A DNA stretch of 54,741 nucleotides from a virus. Below, in pieces: positions 20,588 to 27,434 of this stretch. Below the pieces are notes generated by a model. It saw nothing but the letters and a program-made list of their open reading frames with translations. It had not been told where the DNA came from and did not search any database. Location: the IMG/VR virus record IMGVR_UViG_3300022200_000058, positions 1-54,741 of that record; one strand, 5' to 3'. Every line of letters begins with the position of its first letter. Within the stretch, counting starts at the first letter, position 1. Made by a program: the position numbers and the translations under genes.

Positions 20588-20603
20588 CCCCCCCGAAGGG
20601 GGG
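20588..20603 (-). terminator. UUCG-loop hairpin after the 80-aa gene
   Basis: CCCCCC/GGGGGG with a CGAA loop (TTCG on the minus strand), 14 bases past the stop at 20617. No T-tract follows. Confidence 0.6.
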
Positions 20604-20616
20604 CCAGGACGACCTG

Positions 20617-20859
20617 TCAGACGAGCCAGTTCTTGAACTCGGGCTCAGCTGGACGCGTGTACAATGGGAGGGTGAGACCCCATGCACGTGCGTACGACTC
20701 CGCGGTGCGGACCGTGTTGGCCTCCATCTGTCCGGTGATGTCCACCGTACGGACGTTGGTACCCTCCAAGATGCACCACTGTCCACCGTTCGTGTGAACG
20801 ATGCGTCCCTCGCGAGCAGCGGGAACGATGAACTCATTGATGAGAGTGTGAACATTCAT
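20617..20859 (-). CDS. Hypothetical protein, 80 aa
   Basis: Starts MNVHTLINEFIVPAAREGRI after AGGAGG. An N-terminal helix, a strand (VHTNGGQWCILEGTNVRTVD) and a second helix (TVRTAESYARAWG) are followed by a Pro-rich end (PLYTRPAEPEFKNWLV). It is the first gene of the leader-cassette block. No family is recognised. The opening (helix, then a Trp-containing strand with G-x-x) loosely recalls the 119-residue gene at 18709, but I would not claim homology. Confidence 0.72.
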   Translation of the reverse strand: MNVHTLINEFIVPAAREGRIVHTNGGQWCILEGTNVRTVDITGQMEANTVRTAESYARAWGLTLPLYTRPAEPEFKNWLV

Positions 20860-20897
20860 GACTATTATCCTCCTGCAGAGATCAGTTGTTCACTCTG

Positions 20898-20928
20898 CGT
20901 TCTCAAGCTTCTGGGGTATACCCCCGTA
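20898..20928 (-). repeat. Leader element, copy j (truncated)
   Basis: Minus strand: GGGGGTATACCCCAGAAGCT, then TTGAGAACG. Only the CCCAGAA...GAACG half is kept. GGGGTATACCCC is itself a perfect palindrome. Confidence 0.65.
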
Positions 20929-21125
20929 CCCTCGTTAAAGAAACAAGAGTACATATATATCTACTATTACCCGCTCATAAATTTTCCTTTATTTTTCCAT
21001 GATATAGTTTTTTATATACCTTTATAGGGGCTGTGGGGGTGGTCGGGCCGCCGGAAAAACTTTTCTGAGAAATATTGATCTACTACTTGACAAGGATCTA
21101 ATACATATGCTTAGATGACAGTTAA
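20929..21125. other. Divergent intergenic region
   Basis: No gene is seen. This AT-rich stretch lies between the last leftward cassette and the first rightward gene and should hold promoters for both. TTGACA at 21088-21093, with a weak -10 (TTAGAT) 18 bases on, is a candidate for the rightward gene. Confidence 0.4.
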
Positions 21126-21183
21126 CCACCACAAGGTGGGGGAAATATCAAGCACCCAATGCTTAACACTCAAGGGAGTTGTA

Positions 21184-21384
21184 ATGAATACATTTGTTGA
21201 TTGTCCACACTGTGGTTCAGAGTTCATCGTATCTGAGGATCTTCTGGTGTCTACTGTGAGATGTCCTGATTGTCTCATGTGGGTAGATGAGGACACTGAG
21301 GGTGTACGTACCACGTTGGCTGGCTATGCTAGCCGTTTGGGTTCAGATTACATGGATGAGCTTGAATACGGTTACGATTACTGA
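21184..21384 (+). CDS. Zinc-ribbon protein, 66 aa
   Basis: I placed the start at the ATG at 21184, after AGGGAG at five bases. An ATG at 21115 is open in frame but has no site. The product has CPHC (about 7-10) and CPDC (about 27-30), a classic zinc ribbon, followed by an acidic, Tyr-rich tail (DYMDELEYGYDY). A CCACC/GGTGG hairpin (21126-21139) lies in the leader. It ends before a strong two-way terminator, so it forms its own transcript. Precise function is unknown. Confidence 0.75.
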   Translation: MNTFVDCPHCGSEFIVSEDLLVSTVRCPDCLMWVDEDTEGVRTTLAGYASRLGSDYMDELEYGYDY

Positions 21385-21443
21385 TATACTGACGCATGTA
21401 ACTTTAACCCTCCAATAAAGTTACTTTATGTAGTCATGTGAAG

Positions 21444-21488
21444 AAAAAGGGGATGTTCCACTAGCCATGGTGGAGCGTCCCCTTTTTT
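21444..21488 (+). terminator. Bidirectional rho-independent terminator
   Basis: AAAAAGGGGATGTTCCAC (21444-21461) pairs with GTGGAGCGTCCCCTTTTTT using two G-T wobbles, giving a stem of 13 bp plus A/T flanks. T-runs on both strands fit termination from either side. Confidence 0.9.
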
Positions 21489-21567
21489 GATGTGTCATAT
21501 TTCTCTTTTGATGGTCACAACCTAATCACTACTATACCTGTGTCTTTTTTTATTATAAGGAGTGATG

Positions 21568-21720
21568 ATGAATAGCTTTTGGAAGAGATTTGTTGCAAAC
21601 AGACGTAGAAAAGCAGAATACGCTAGATACAGTTATCTGATCAATAAGGATCAGGGTTTAACCGATGATTTGGAGCGCAGAATTTCTCGTTTGATGTTTG
21701 ATCAACTTCGCTTGTTCTGA
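21568..21720 (+). CDS. Small basic protein, 50 aa
   Basis: A frame from the ATG at 21568 with AAGGAG at five bases; an ATG one codon earlier is also in frame. The product is NSFWKRFVANRRRKAEYARY and then a second helix (DDLERRISRLMFDQLRLF). It is strongly basic at the N-terminus and entirely helical. The stop codon abuts the stop of the opposite-strand gene at 21721 with no gap. No family is recognised. Confidence 0.65.
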   Translation: MNSFWKRFVANRRRKAEYARYSYLINKDQGLTDDLERRISRLMFDQLRLF

Positions 21721-22023
21721 TTAGAACTGGCGTGGATCAATAATAACTGTTGAGCTTTCGCCTTCTTCAGCGAGCTCGAAAATAACTTCATCAATTGATT
21801 TTTCAGATATTTCACAGATGTTGTTTACAATTGTCCATTCATCTTCATTGAATACACTGAAAACGATGTAGCCTTCTGGGGTTGGATGAACCGTAATGAT
21901 TCTTTCCATTTGATCGTTAGAAAATTCGTGTGTAAACCTGAGCACGTCATTAGGATCAACTTTGTCTAAGTTTTTTTCTACTAAATCAAGAATTCTTTTG
22001 ACAAAATCGTAATCCATGTACAC
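21721..22023 (-). CDS. Hypothetical acidic protein, 100 aa
   Basis: A soluble protein with helix-strand alternation (YDFVKRILDLVEKNLDKVDP, ERIITVHPTPEGYIVFSVF) and an acidic end (ELAEEGESSTVIIDPRQF). No motif is recognised. It lies downstream of the zinc-ribbon and recA genes on the same strand and shares its 3' boundary with the opposite gene. Confidence 0.7.
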   Translation of the reverse strand: MYMDYDFVKRILDLVEKNLDKVDPNDVLRFTHEFSNDQMERIITVHPTPEGYIVFSVFNEDEWTIVNNICEISEKSIDEVIFELAEEGESSTVIIDPRQF

Positions 22024-22119
22024 ATCCTTTATTTTCCATAACTTTTCTAGCCGTATAGTAACCGTTTTAACTTTTTTTGGCTAGAAACACTAATTTTATA
22101 AAAATTTTTCGAAAAAAAA

Positions 22120-22320
22120 TCAGCGGAAAGGTTCAGGATCATCCTCGCTAGGTAACTGATCTTCTATATCATCAGCATTTTCGTCAGGTTCTTCCCATTC
22201 ATCACCACAATCACGGCATTTGACCGAAGAAAAAAATTTTCCGTTGCGTTTTGGAAGCTGACAAGTAACCCAATTAGGCGGCAAAGAGCAATCTTCACAA
22301 ATCATTGGTGAGAATGACAT
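22120..22320 (-). CDS. Zinc-ribbon protein, 66 aa
   Basis: CEDC (about 8-11) and CRDC (about 35-38) separated by a basic strand (PKRNGKFFSSVK) form a four-Cys zinc ribbon. The C-terminal 25 residues are strongly acidic (DENADDIEDQLPSEDDPE). It starts one base past the recA stop, so it is in the same operon. It may be a small partner in DNA transactions, which is an inference from position. Confidence 0.75.
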   Translation of the reverse strand: MSFSPMICEDCSLPPNWVTCQLPKRNGKFFSSVKCRDCGDEWEEPDENADDIEDQLPSEDDPEPFR

Positions 22321-22321
22321 T

Positions 22322-23302
22322 TTAACCCTTGATTTCCTCTACTATCTCTGGAGAATCCTTCAGCTTATCAATAGCATTGTCTCTACCTTGAGCGAAATTC
22401 TCGTCTTTGTAGTACACCCATGCGCCTTTTTGGGTAAAAATACCTTTTTCTAGACCGACATCAAAAATACAGCCATATTCATCGATACCTTGAGCATAAT
22501 TGATGTTAAATTCGGTGATTTTCATGGGTGGAGCCATCTTATTCTTAATAATCTTGGCTTTTACTCTTATACCTGTTAGTTCACCAGACTTATCTTTGAG
22601 ATCTTCTTTCTTTCTTACATCAATTCTCACAGAAGAATAGAACTTTAGGGACATACCACCAGGTGTAGTCTCAGGGTTACCAAACATGATCCCAATTTTG
22701 TTTCTAAGCTGGTTCAAGAAGATTATGAGCGTATTATGCTGTGCAGCTAGTCCAGTGACCTTACGCAAGGCTTTGGCCATCATACGGGCTTGTAGCCCCA
22801 TATGAGCCTGCTCCATCTCGCCATCCAGCTCTGCCTTAGGAACTAGGGCAGCAACAGAGTCAACTACAATGACTCCTATCTCACCTGTTCTCAGTAACCT
22901 ATCTAAGATATCTAGACCTTGCTCACCATAGTCTGGTTGGGCCAGTAAGAGGTTATCTAGGTCTATCCCTACCTCTTGCATGTAAACAGGGTCTAACGCG
23001 TGTTCTGCGTCAATATAGGCACATGTCAGGCCCATTCTCTGTGCCTTAGCGACAGTGGTTAGAGCTAGGGTGGATTTTCCAGAAGATTCTGGCCCATAAA
23101 TCTCTACTACTCTTCCTCTTGGAAGTCCACCAATCCCTAAGGCGTGGTCTAATGTCATTGCTCCGGTAGAAATCGATTCCCAAGGCTTAATATTAGTGGT
23201 TCCAAGTCGAATGACCGATCCCTGCCCGTATTGTTTTTGTAGATGAGCTATTGCAACCTCTAATGCCTTAGAAGGTTCTTTCTGCTCAGATTCGTTAGTC
23301 AT
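22322..23302 (-). CDS. recA: RecA recombinase
   Basis: A 326-residue RecA. Its ATP-dependent filament on single-stranded DNA drives strand exchange in recombination and repair. Key motifs (numbering may shift by one with the start) are Walker A GPESSGKST (about 71-79), the catalytic glutamate region YIDAEHALDP (about 97-106), Walker B VIVVDS (about 145-150) and the L2 loop and flanks NQLRNKIGIMFGNPETTPGG (about 198-217). It is slightly shorter at the C-terminus than bacterial RecA. I use the ATG at 23302, which overlaps the stop of the upstream 78-residue gene; a TTG one codon earlier is the alternative. It is full length, with no frameshift. Confidence 0.97.
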   Translation of the reverse strand: MTNESEQKEPSKALEVAIAHLQKQYGQGSVIRLGTTNIKPWESISTGAMTLDHALGIGGLPRGRVVEIYGPESSGKSTLALTTVAKAQRMGLTCAYIDAEHALDPVYMQEVGIDLDNLLLAQPDYGEQGLDILDRLLRTGEIGVIVVDSVAALVPKAELDGEMEQAHMGLQARMMAKALRKVTGLAAQHNTLIIFLNQLRNKIGIMFGNPETTPGGMSLKFYSSVRIDVRKKEDLKDKSGELTGIRVKAKIIKNKMAPPMKITEFNINYAQGIDEYGCIFDVGLEKGIFTQKGAWVYYKDENFAQGRDNAIDKLKDSPEIVEEIKG

Positions 23303-23531
23303 CAAATAACTTTCCTTGAAGGGAGGCCTCTCTGACCTCTTTTATGTATTCTCCAATTATACCATCAAACACCTCTACCATGCTGGTCGTCTCCAAAGAA
23401 ACAGCTTCTAAAAACTTTGCGGTAGATTCCATATCTTCTGGCCAAGATTCGGCAGCAACGACGCAAGATTCGTACATTTTGCGAAAATTTTCAAATATCG
23501 TTTCTACGTTCTGCTGCATTTGTTCTTCCAT
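23295..23531 (-). CDS. Acidic helical protein before recA, 78 aa
   Basis: A wholly helical acidic protein (MEEQMQQNVETIFENFRKMY, EDMESTAKFLEAV, YIKEVREASLQGKLFDD). Its stop lies within the recA start region (overlap 23295-23302), so the two are translationally coupled. It could be a RecA regulator or a nucleotide-pool helper, but there is no motif to decide. Confidence 0.7.
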   Translation of the reverse strand: MEEQMQQNVETIFENFRKMYESCVVAAESWPEDMESTAKFLEAVSLETTSMVEVFDGIIGEYIKEVREASLQGKLFDD

Positions 23532-23560
23532 TGTTAAATCCTAACTATTTATGTTATAAT
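23531..23560 (+). promoter_or_regulatory. Sigma-70-like promoter for the rightward small gene
   Basis: TTGTTA (23531-23536), 18 bases, then TATAAT (23555-23560), about 32 bases before the ATG at 23592. The -35 box touches the start region of the opposite-strand gene at 23531. Confidence 0.6.
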
Positions 23561-23591
23561 TGATATCAACATTATACAGTAAGGAGACAAA

Positions 23592-23744
23592 ATGAGCAAG
23601 TGTCATCAGCAGGATGCATATCTAGAACTTTCGCTTTATATCTTATATAAAAGATTTCATACCCCAAATGATATCTTAAAATACTGGGCTGTGGCAGGTC
23701 CTTGTCTTGAAAAAGTGCCTGAAATCGAAAATATTAATTGGTGA
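23592..23744 (+). CDS. Small hypothetical protein, 50 aa
   Basis: A frame with an excellent ribosome site (AAGGAGACAAA before the ATG) and a consensus-like promoter. The product is MSKCHQQDAYLELSLYILYK, then RFHTPNDILKYWAVAGPCLE and a short acidic end. It is helical and not membrane-spanning, with two cysteines. No family is recognised. It is the first rightward gene before the late block. Confidence 0.68.
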   Translation: MSKCHQQDAYLELSLYILYKRFHTPNDILKYWAVAGPCLEKVPEIENINW

Positions 23745-23902
23745 ACTGGATTTCAATTTGACACGTATGATAGACTGGTCATACGCCCCCCTTCCCCCCT
23801 TCCCCCCTTTACTATATAATTATATATTAACATATACTATTATAATATATACTTATACGTATTATATATAAACCTATATAAGTAGACGTAAGTAGGACCC
23901 AC
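23745..23902 (+). promoter_or_regulatory. AT-rich leader of the late module with inverted repeat and C-tract
   Basis: It contains TTGACA (23758-23763), a 7-bp inverted repeat CGTATGA/TCATACG (23764-23785), a C/T tract (23786-23808) and then about 80 bases of nearly pure A/T with several TATAAT-like boxes. No gene is present. It is the likely start region of the late transcript. Confidence 0.5.
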
Positions 23903-25357
23903 ATGCAAATATATCAAATATTCATACCGGAACTCGGCACAGGTGTAAAGTTTAAAGTATTGGAAACTTCTGAGGTAGAAGAGTTTGTCTCTAAGAATAA
24001 AAAGAAAAAAGAAGAAGAATTTAAAAAGATAGTTATAGAGAATTTTGTTTATAACCTAAAAACAGAAGTAGCCTCATCTTTAGCAATGATGTCTAGAGTA
24101 TCCGGAAACAGGGCCATAGAAGCTATATACGCTGGATGCGTTATGTTAAACCCTGGATTGAATTTAGAGTTCTGGTTAGATACCGCTTTTGCTACAGCTC
24201 CATCGGAACTGTTTGATCAGGAAAAAGAAGATGATGATTTTGATTTTGAGCAGATAAAGAAATATATTGATAAACAAAAAGTAACTAAGAGAACTCCAGT
24301 AAAAAAGCAGTTTAAGAAACTAACTAAGCAAAAGTTTTTAGGTCTTGATCAATATCTTAAATCTATGGTTATAGGTCAAGATGAAGCAGTTGACGAGGTT
24401 GTTTCGGCACTATACAGGTGTCAGGCTGACCTGCACGACTCGGACAGGCCTTTAGGTGTATTTCTCTTTGCCGGGTCCTCTGGAGTGGGTAAAACACACC
24501 TTGCTAATAAATTACATAACTACATGTATGGTTCAGACACGAATATGGTTAGAATCGATTGCGGAGAATTTCAACATAAACATGAGAACCAAAAGCTTTT
24601 AGGTGCACCTCCTGGATATGTTGGCCATGATGAGGGTGGACAGTTAACTAATCAGGTTAAGAAAAACCCAAATACTGTTATATTGCTGGATGAAGTGGAA
24701 AAGGCACATGAAGATATGTGGAACACTTTTCTTAGAGTTTTTGATGAAGGTTTTGTTACCGATAATAAAGGTGAAATCATAGATTTTAGAAACACTATAA
24801 TAATAATGACTACAAATTTAGGAAATGATAAAGTAGTCGAAAACTTAATTTCAACTGGTGTAGGTTTTGGTCAAAGTGTAGATTTTGATAGAAAAACTGA
24901 AAAAATACCTGTTAGAAACATAGTTGAGAAAAACACCATGAAAGCTATTGATAAATACTTTAGGCCCGAGTTTTTAAATAGGGTAGATAAAGTTGTTATA
25001 TTTAACCATCTTGAAAGACAAGATTGCGTAAAGATAGCTCAACTAGAAATGTCGGTAACAGCAGAAAAGCTATCCAAAAAGGGAATTTCGCTAGAGTACA
25101 CTGACAATGTTATAGATGGGTTGATAGATTTAGGTATTGATACGATCAAAGGTGCTAGGGGCATTGCTCAGATCAGAAGAGACAATATAGAAACTAAGAT
25201 AGCTCAAGCTATTGTGAAGTCTTCGGTGCCTAGAGGTACTATATTCCATATTGATTATTTAGAAGAAGATTTTATTTTTGACGTACAAAAACCTATAAAA
25301 AAATCTAGAACTAAAGTTGTTGAAGAAATAGGAGAACAAAATGGGAAAAGCACGTGA
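23903..25357 (+). CDS. ClpB/ClpA-type AAA+ ATPase
   Basis: This 484-residue protein has an N-terminal domain of about 145 residues not recognised in Clp proteins, and one AAA+ module of the second ClpB type. Motifs are Walker A GSSGVGKT (191-198), pore loop GAPPGYVG (234-241), Walker B VILLDEVEK (259-267), sensor 1 MTTNLGN (302-308), arginine-finger region FRPEFLNRVD (about 354-363) and sensor 2 GARGI (about 407-411). Such ATPases unfold or disassemble proteins. No ClpP-like gene is nearby. It opens the late operon, so remodelling of virion or assembly proteins is a reasonable inference. A Lys/Glu-rich segment is seen near residues 29-43. Confidence 0.93.
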   Translation: MQIYQIFIPELGTGVKFKVLETSEVEEFVSKNKKKKEEEFKKIVIENFVYNLKTEVASSLAMMSRVSGNRAIEAIYAGCVMLNPGLNLEFWLDTAFATAPSELFDQEKEDDDFDFEQIKKYIDKQKVTKRTPVKKQFKKLTKQKFLGLDQYLKSMVIGQDEAVDEVVSALYRCQADLHDSDRPLGVFLFAGSSGVGKTHLANKLHNYMYGSDTNMVRIDCGEFQHKHENQKLLGAPPGYVGHDEGGQLTNQVKKNPNTVILLDEVEKAHEDMWNTFLRVFDEGFVTDNKGEIIDFRNTIIIMTTNLGNDKVVENLISTGVGFGQSVDFDRKTEKIPVRNIVEKNTMKAIDKYFRPEFLNRVDKVVIFNHLERQDCVKIAQLEMSVTAEKLSKKGISLEYTDNVIDGLIDLGIDTIKGARGIAQIRRDNIETKIAQAIVKSSVPRGTIFHIDYLEEDFIFDVQKPIKKSRTKVVEEIGEQNGKST

Positions 25358-25577
25358 GCTTTTTGGCGCTGTGAAGGGTCAAGGACAAGGCACATATGCC
25401 ATGGCTAAAAGAGGTTTAGGGATAGCTGGCGCAACTGCTGCAGGGCGACATATTAAAGCTCACCCTAAAAGATCGGCAGTTGCTGGCCTTATGGGTGCAG
25501 GGGCTATTTCCTCTAAAAGACGAGGCAGAGGTACGTCTCCTACTAGAGGTGTTCCTAGAGGCATCTACAAGTACTAG
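25341..25577 (+). CDS. Basic Gly/Ala-rich small protein, 78 aa
   Basis: Overlaps the end of the Clp-type gene by 17 bases. It is basic, with Gly/Ala-rich helical stretches (RGLGIAGATAAGRHIKAHPK, AVAGLMGAGAI) and an Arg-rich end (SSKRRGRGTSPTRGVPRG). It may be a DNA- or membrane-associated virion protein. Similar Gly/Ala patterns return in the 201-residue protein at 32316. No family is recognised. Confidence 0.7.
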   Translation: MGKARELFGAVKGQGQGTYAMAKRGLGIAGATAAGRHIKAHPKRSAVAGLMGAGAISSKRRGRGTSPTRGVPRGIYKY

Positions 25578-25585
25578 GATCTATA

Positions 25586-26131
25586 ATGCCGATGATACCA
25601 GGTTTGGGGAAAAATATTAGAGGAGGTATTGGAAAGGTTGCTACTTATGTTGGTGAAGCATTAGGTGGTAGCCTTGACTCAAACATGGCCCGAGTTGCGT
25701 CTAAGGCAGAAACCCAAGCTGGTAGAAAATATCTATCTCGTTTAGACAGGGCTGGCCGAAGAAGTAAAACCATACAAAGAGGCATGAATGATCCAATACC
25801 TAAAAGTGAAATTGTAAGAATTCAAAAAGAGGCAAGAAGAAGCCTCGTAAGAAGATCTAGGGCTGGGGAAAACGTTGGTAGAGTTGGGACTCCTTCAAGA
25901 AAGCCCGCATTACTTGAAGAACAGGGTGGCAGGGCTTTGATTTACCAAAGCCAAAGGACTCAAGCTAGAACAATGAAGTTAAACAGAGGTGTGACACGTG
26001 GAAGCCTTGGCTTAGCTGCAGGTATGGCAATGTCTGGTAAGGGACCCAATGAGAGTAGAACAAGTTACAGAGGGCCAGGAGCTACACCAGGTTTAAGGAA
26101 ACCTATGGGCACTGGTAGGTACGCTGGATGA
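25586..26131 (+). CDS. Basic hypothetical protein, 181 aa
   Basis: An Arg/Lys/Gly-rich protein (KYLSRLDRAGRRSKTIQRGM, KEARRSLVRRSRAGENVG) with a short hydrophobic stretch (SLGLAAGMAMSG) and a disordered Pro/Gly end. The composition resembles internal virion or DNA-associated proteins. The start could also be the second ATG two codons in (25592). No homologous family is recognised. Confidence 0.7.
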   Translation: MPMIPGLGKNIRGGIGKVATYVGEALGGSLDSNMARVASKAETQAGRKYLSRLDRAGRRSKTIQRGMNDPIPKSEIVRIQKEARRSLVRRSRAGENVGRVGTPSRKPALLEEQGGRALIYQSQRTQARTMKLNRGVTRGSLGLAAGMAMSGKGPNESRTSYRGPGATPGLRKPMGTGRYAG

Positions 26132-26153
26132 TACATGTGAAAGGTTTTATGTT

Positions 26154-26573
26154 ATGGATGATTGGAAAAAATTTACAGATTCAAATGGGAATTTTCAGTT
26201 AGCAAATTATATATATAAAAATTTAAATGATCTAATGAAACATTCATTGGATATGGGTACGCTGCTTTCAACTGATCAGCATAAGCTCAGGGCATACAAA
26301 GAGCAAACTAAAAAGCTTTTCAAATCCAGATGGTACGAAATTGCTCAATGTTTAGAAGCATTTGATATAGTTGAAAGATGTGATTGTCAACAGTCAAATG
26401 TTGATACATACTGTGAGATCTGTAAAGGATCCAGGTACAAGCTTTCTTCATATTTAACTTCAGATGAGGTTAGAGAAGTCGGTGTTTTCACTAACGCAGC
26501 ACAGAACGCTGAGATTGCACAAAAGCTAGAAAAAGGCTTAATGAAAGTTCTTAATGAATTGTCCGAGATGTGA
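26154..26573 (+). CDS. Hypothetical protein with Cys cluster, 139 aa
   Basis: A helical protein. Its middle holds a zinc-finger-like cluster, ERCDCQQSNVDTYCEICKGS (about 76-95), between two helical domains. Position in the packaging/assembly module suggests an assembly role, with no motif to specify it. The 55-residue zinc-ribbon ORF overlaps its 3' end. Confidence 0.72.
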   Translation: MDDWKKFTDSNGNFQLANYIYKNLNDLMKHSLDMGTLLSTDQHKLRAYKEQTKKLFKSRWYEIAQCLEAFDIVERCDCQQSNVDTYCEICKGSRYKLSSYLTSDEVREVGVFTNAAQNAEIAQKLEKGLMKVLNELSEM

Positions 26574-26721
26574 CTGTAAAGTTGAAGTAGTTAGTGAATA
26601 CTACGACTTTAACAACTCGTGTCTATTAAGAGATTCTTTATGCACAAACTGTAAATCAGTTGAAATAACAAAGTTTTACTCAGATGGCAATTATAGCACT
26701 GAATGGATAAGTTTAGAATGA
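26554..26721 (+). CDS. Zinc-ribbon protein, 55 aa
   Basis: A frame between two overlapping genes: MNCPRCDCKVEVVSEYYDFN, then a second pair CTNC (about 30-33), giving a standard four-Cys ribbon. It overlaps the preceding gene by 20 bases and the next by four (ATGA), which supports a coupled real gene. The ending NYSTEWISLE is strand-like. The role is unknown. Confidence 0.68.
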   Translation: MNCPRCDCKVEVVSEYYDFNNSCLLRDSLCTNCKSVEITKFYSDGNYSTEWISLE

Positions 26722-27434
26722 GTGATTTAGAAAAAGTAGATAAAAACGATTTTTTGAAACAATTTGAATCTTTACGACCTGATTTGTTTTTTCCAGAAAC
26801 ATGGAGCAAAGAGGATAAAGAGAAAGCTTCAGAATTGGTTAGGCCTCAAAGAACTAAGACTTCAATGTTTTCGTCTATCCCAATGAACTGCGAAGGGTCA
26901 AAATGCACTTTTGCCTCAACATGCCCCTTGTTAAAGGAGAATTTGGCTCCCGTAAATAACCCTTGTCCTATAGAAATGTCTATTGTGGCCGAGTTTACTG
27001 CAGAATATATGGATGAGCTTGACGTTCAACCTGATAACCTTGTTGAAGTTTCTATGATTCGAGATTTAGTCGATCAAGAAGTTCAGTATATTAGGAAAAC
27101 TAAGCTTCTAGCAAAAGAAGACTTTATACAAGAAAATGTTATAGGTGTAGATCAAGACGGTCAGCCAATAATGAAAAAAGAACTTCACCTCGCTGTAGAT
27201 CTAGAAGACAAACTACATAAAAGAAGAAAAGATTTAAGAAATCAACTTCTTGCAACAAGAGAAGCAAAAGCTAAGGTCGGGCAGGCTCAAATCGATAGTG
27301 CTCAGGCTATATCTGATATTATATACAAAGTTAAAGAGATAGAACTGCAAAAAGAAAAGCTGTTAAAACAAAAGCTGGGAATCTACGATGTAGATGAATA
27401 TATAGAGGTGCAACAACTGCCTGAGGGGGAGTAA
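26718..27434 (+). CDS. Candidate small terminase-like/assembly protein, 238 aa
   Basis: I use the ATG at 26718, overlapping the stop of the zinc-ribbon ORF; an in-frame start 15 bases earlier also exists. The protein has a Cys cluster (CEGSKCTFASTCPLL, then CPIE) at about 53-80 and then long charged helices (DLVDQEVQYIRKTKLLAKED, KLHKRRKDLRNQLLATREAK) with coiled-coil character. Helical proteins in this position are sometimes small terminases, which recognise the packaging site, but the Cys cluster is not typical and TerL is 7 kb away. The name is a weak inference. Confidence 0.45.
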   Translation: MSDLEKVDKNDFLKQFESLRPDLFFPETWSKEDKEKASELVRPQRTKTSMFSSIPMNCEGSKCTFASTCPLLKENLAPVNNPCPIEMSIVAEFTAEYMDELDVQPDNLVEVSMIRDLVDQEVQYIRKTKLLAKEDFIQENVIGVDQDGQPIMKKELHLAVDLEDKLHKRRKDLRNQLLATREAKAKVGQAQIDSAQAISDIIYKVKEIELQKEKLLKQKLGIYDVDEYIEVQQLPEGE

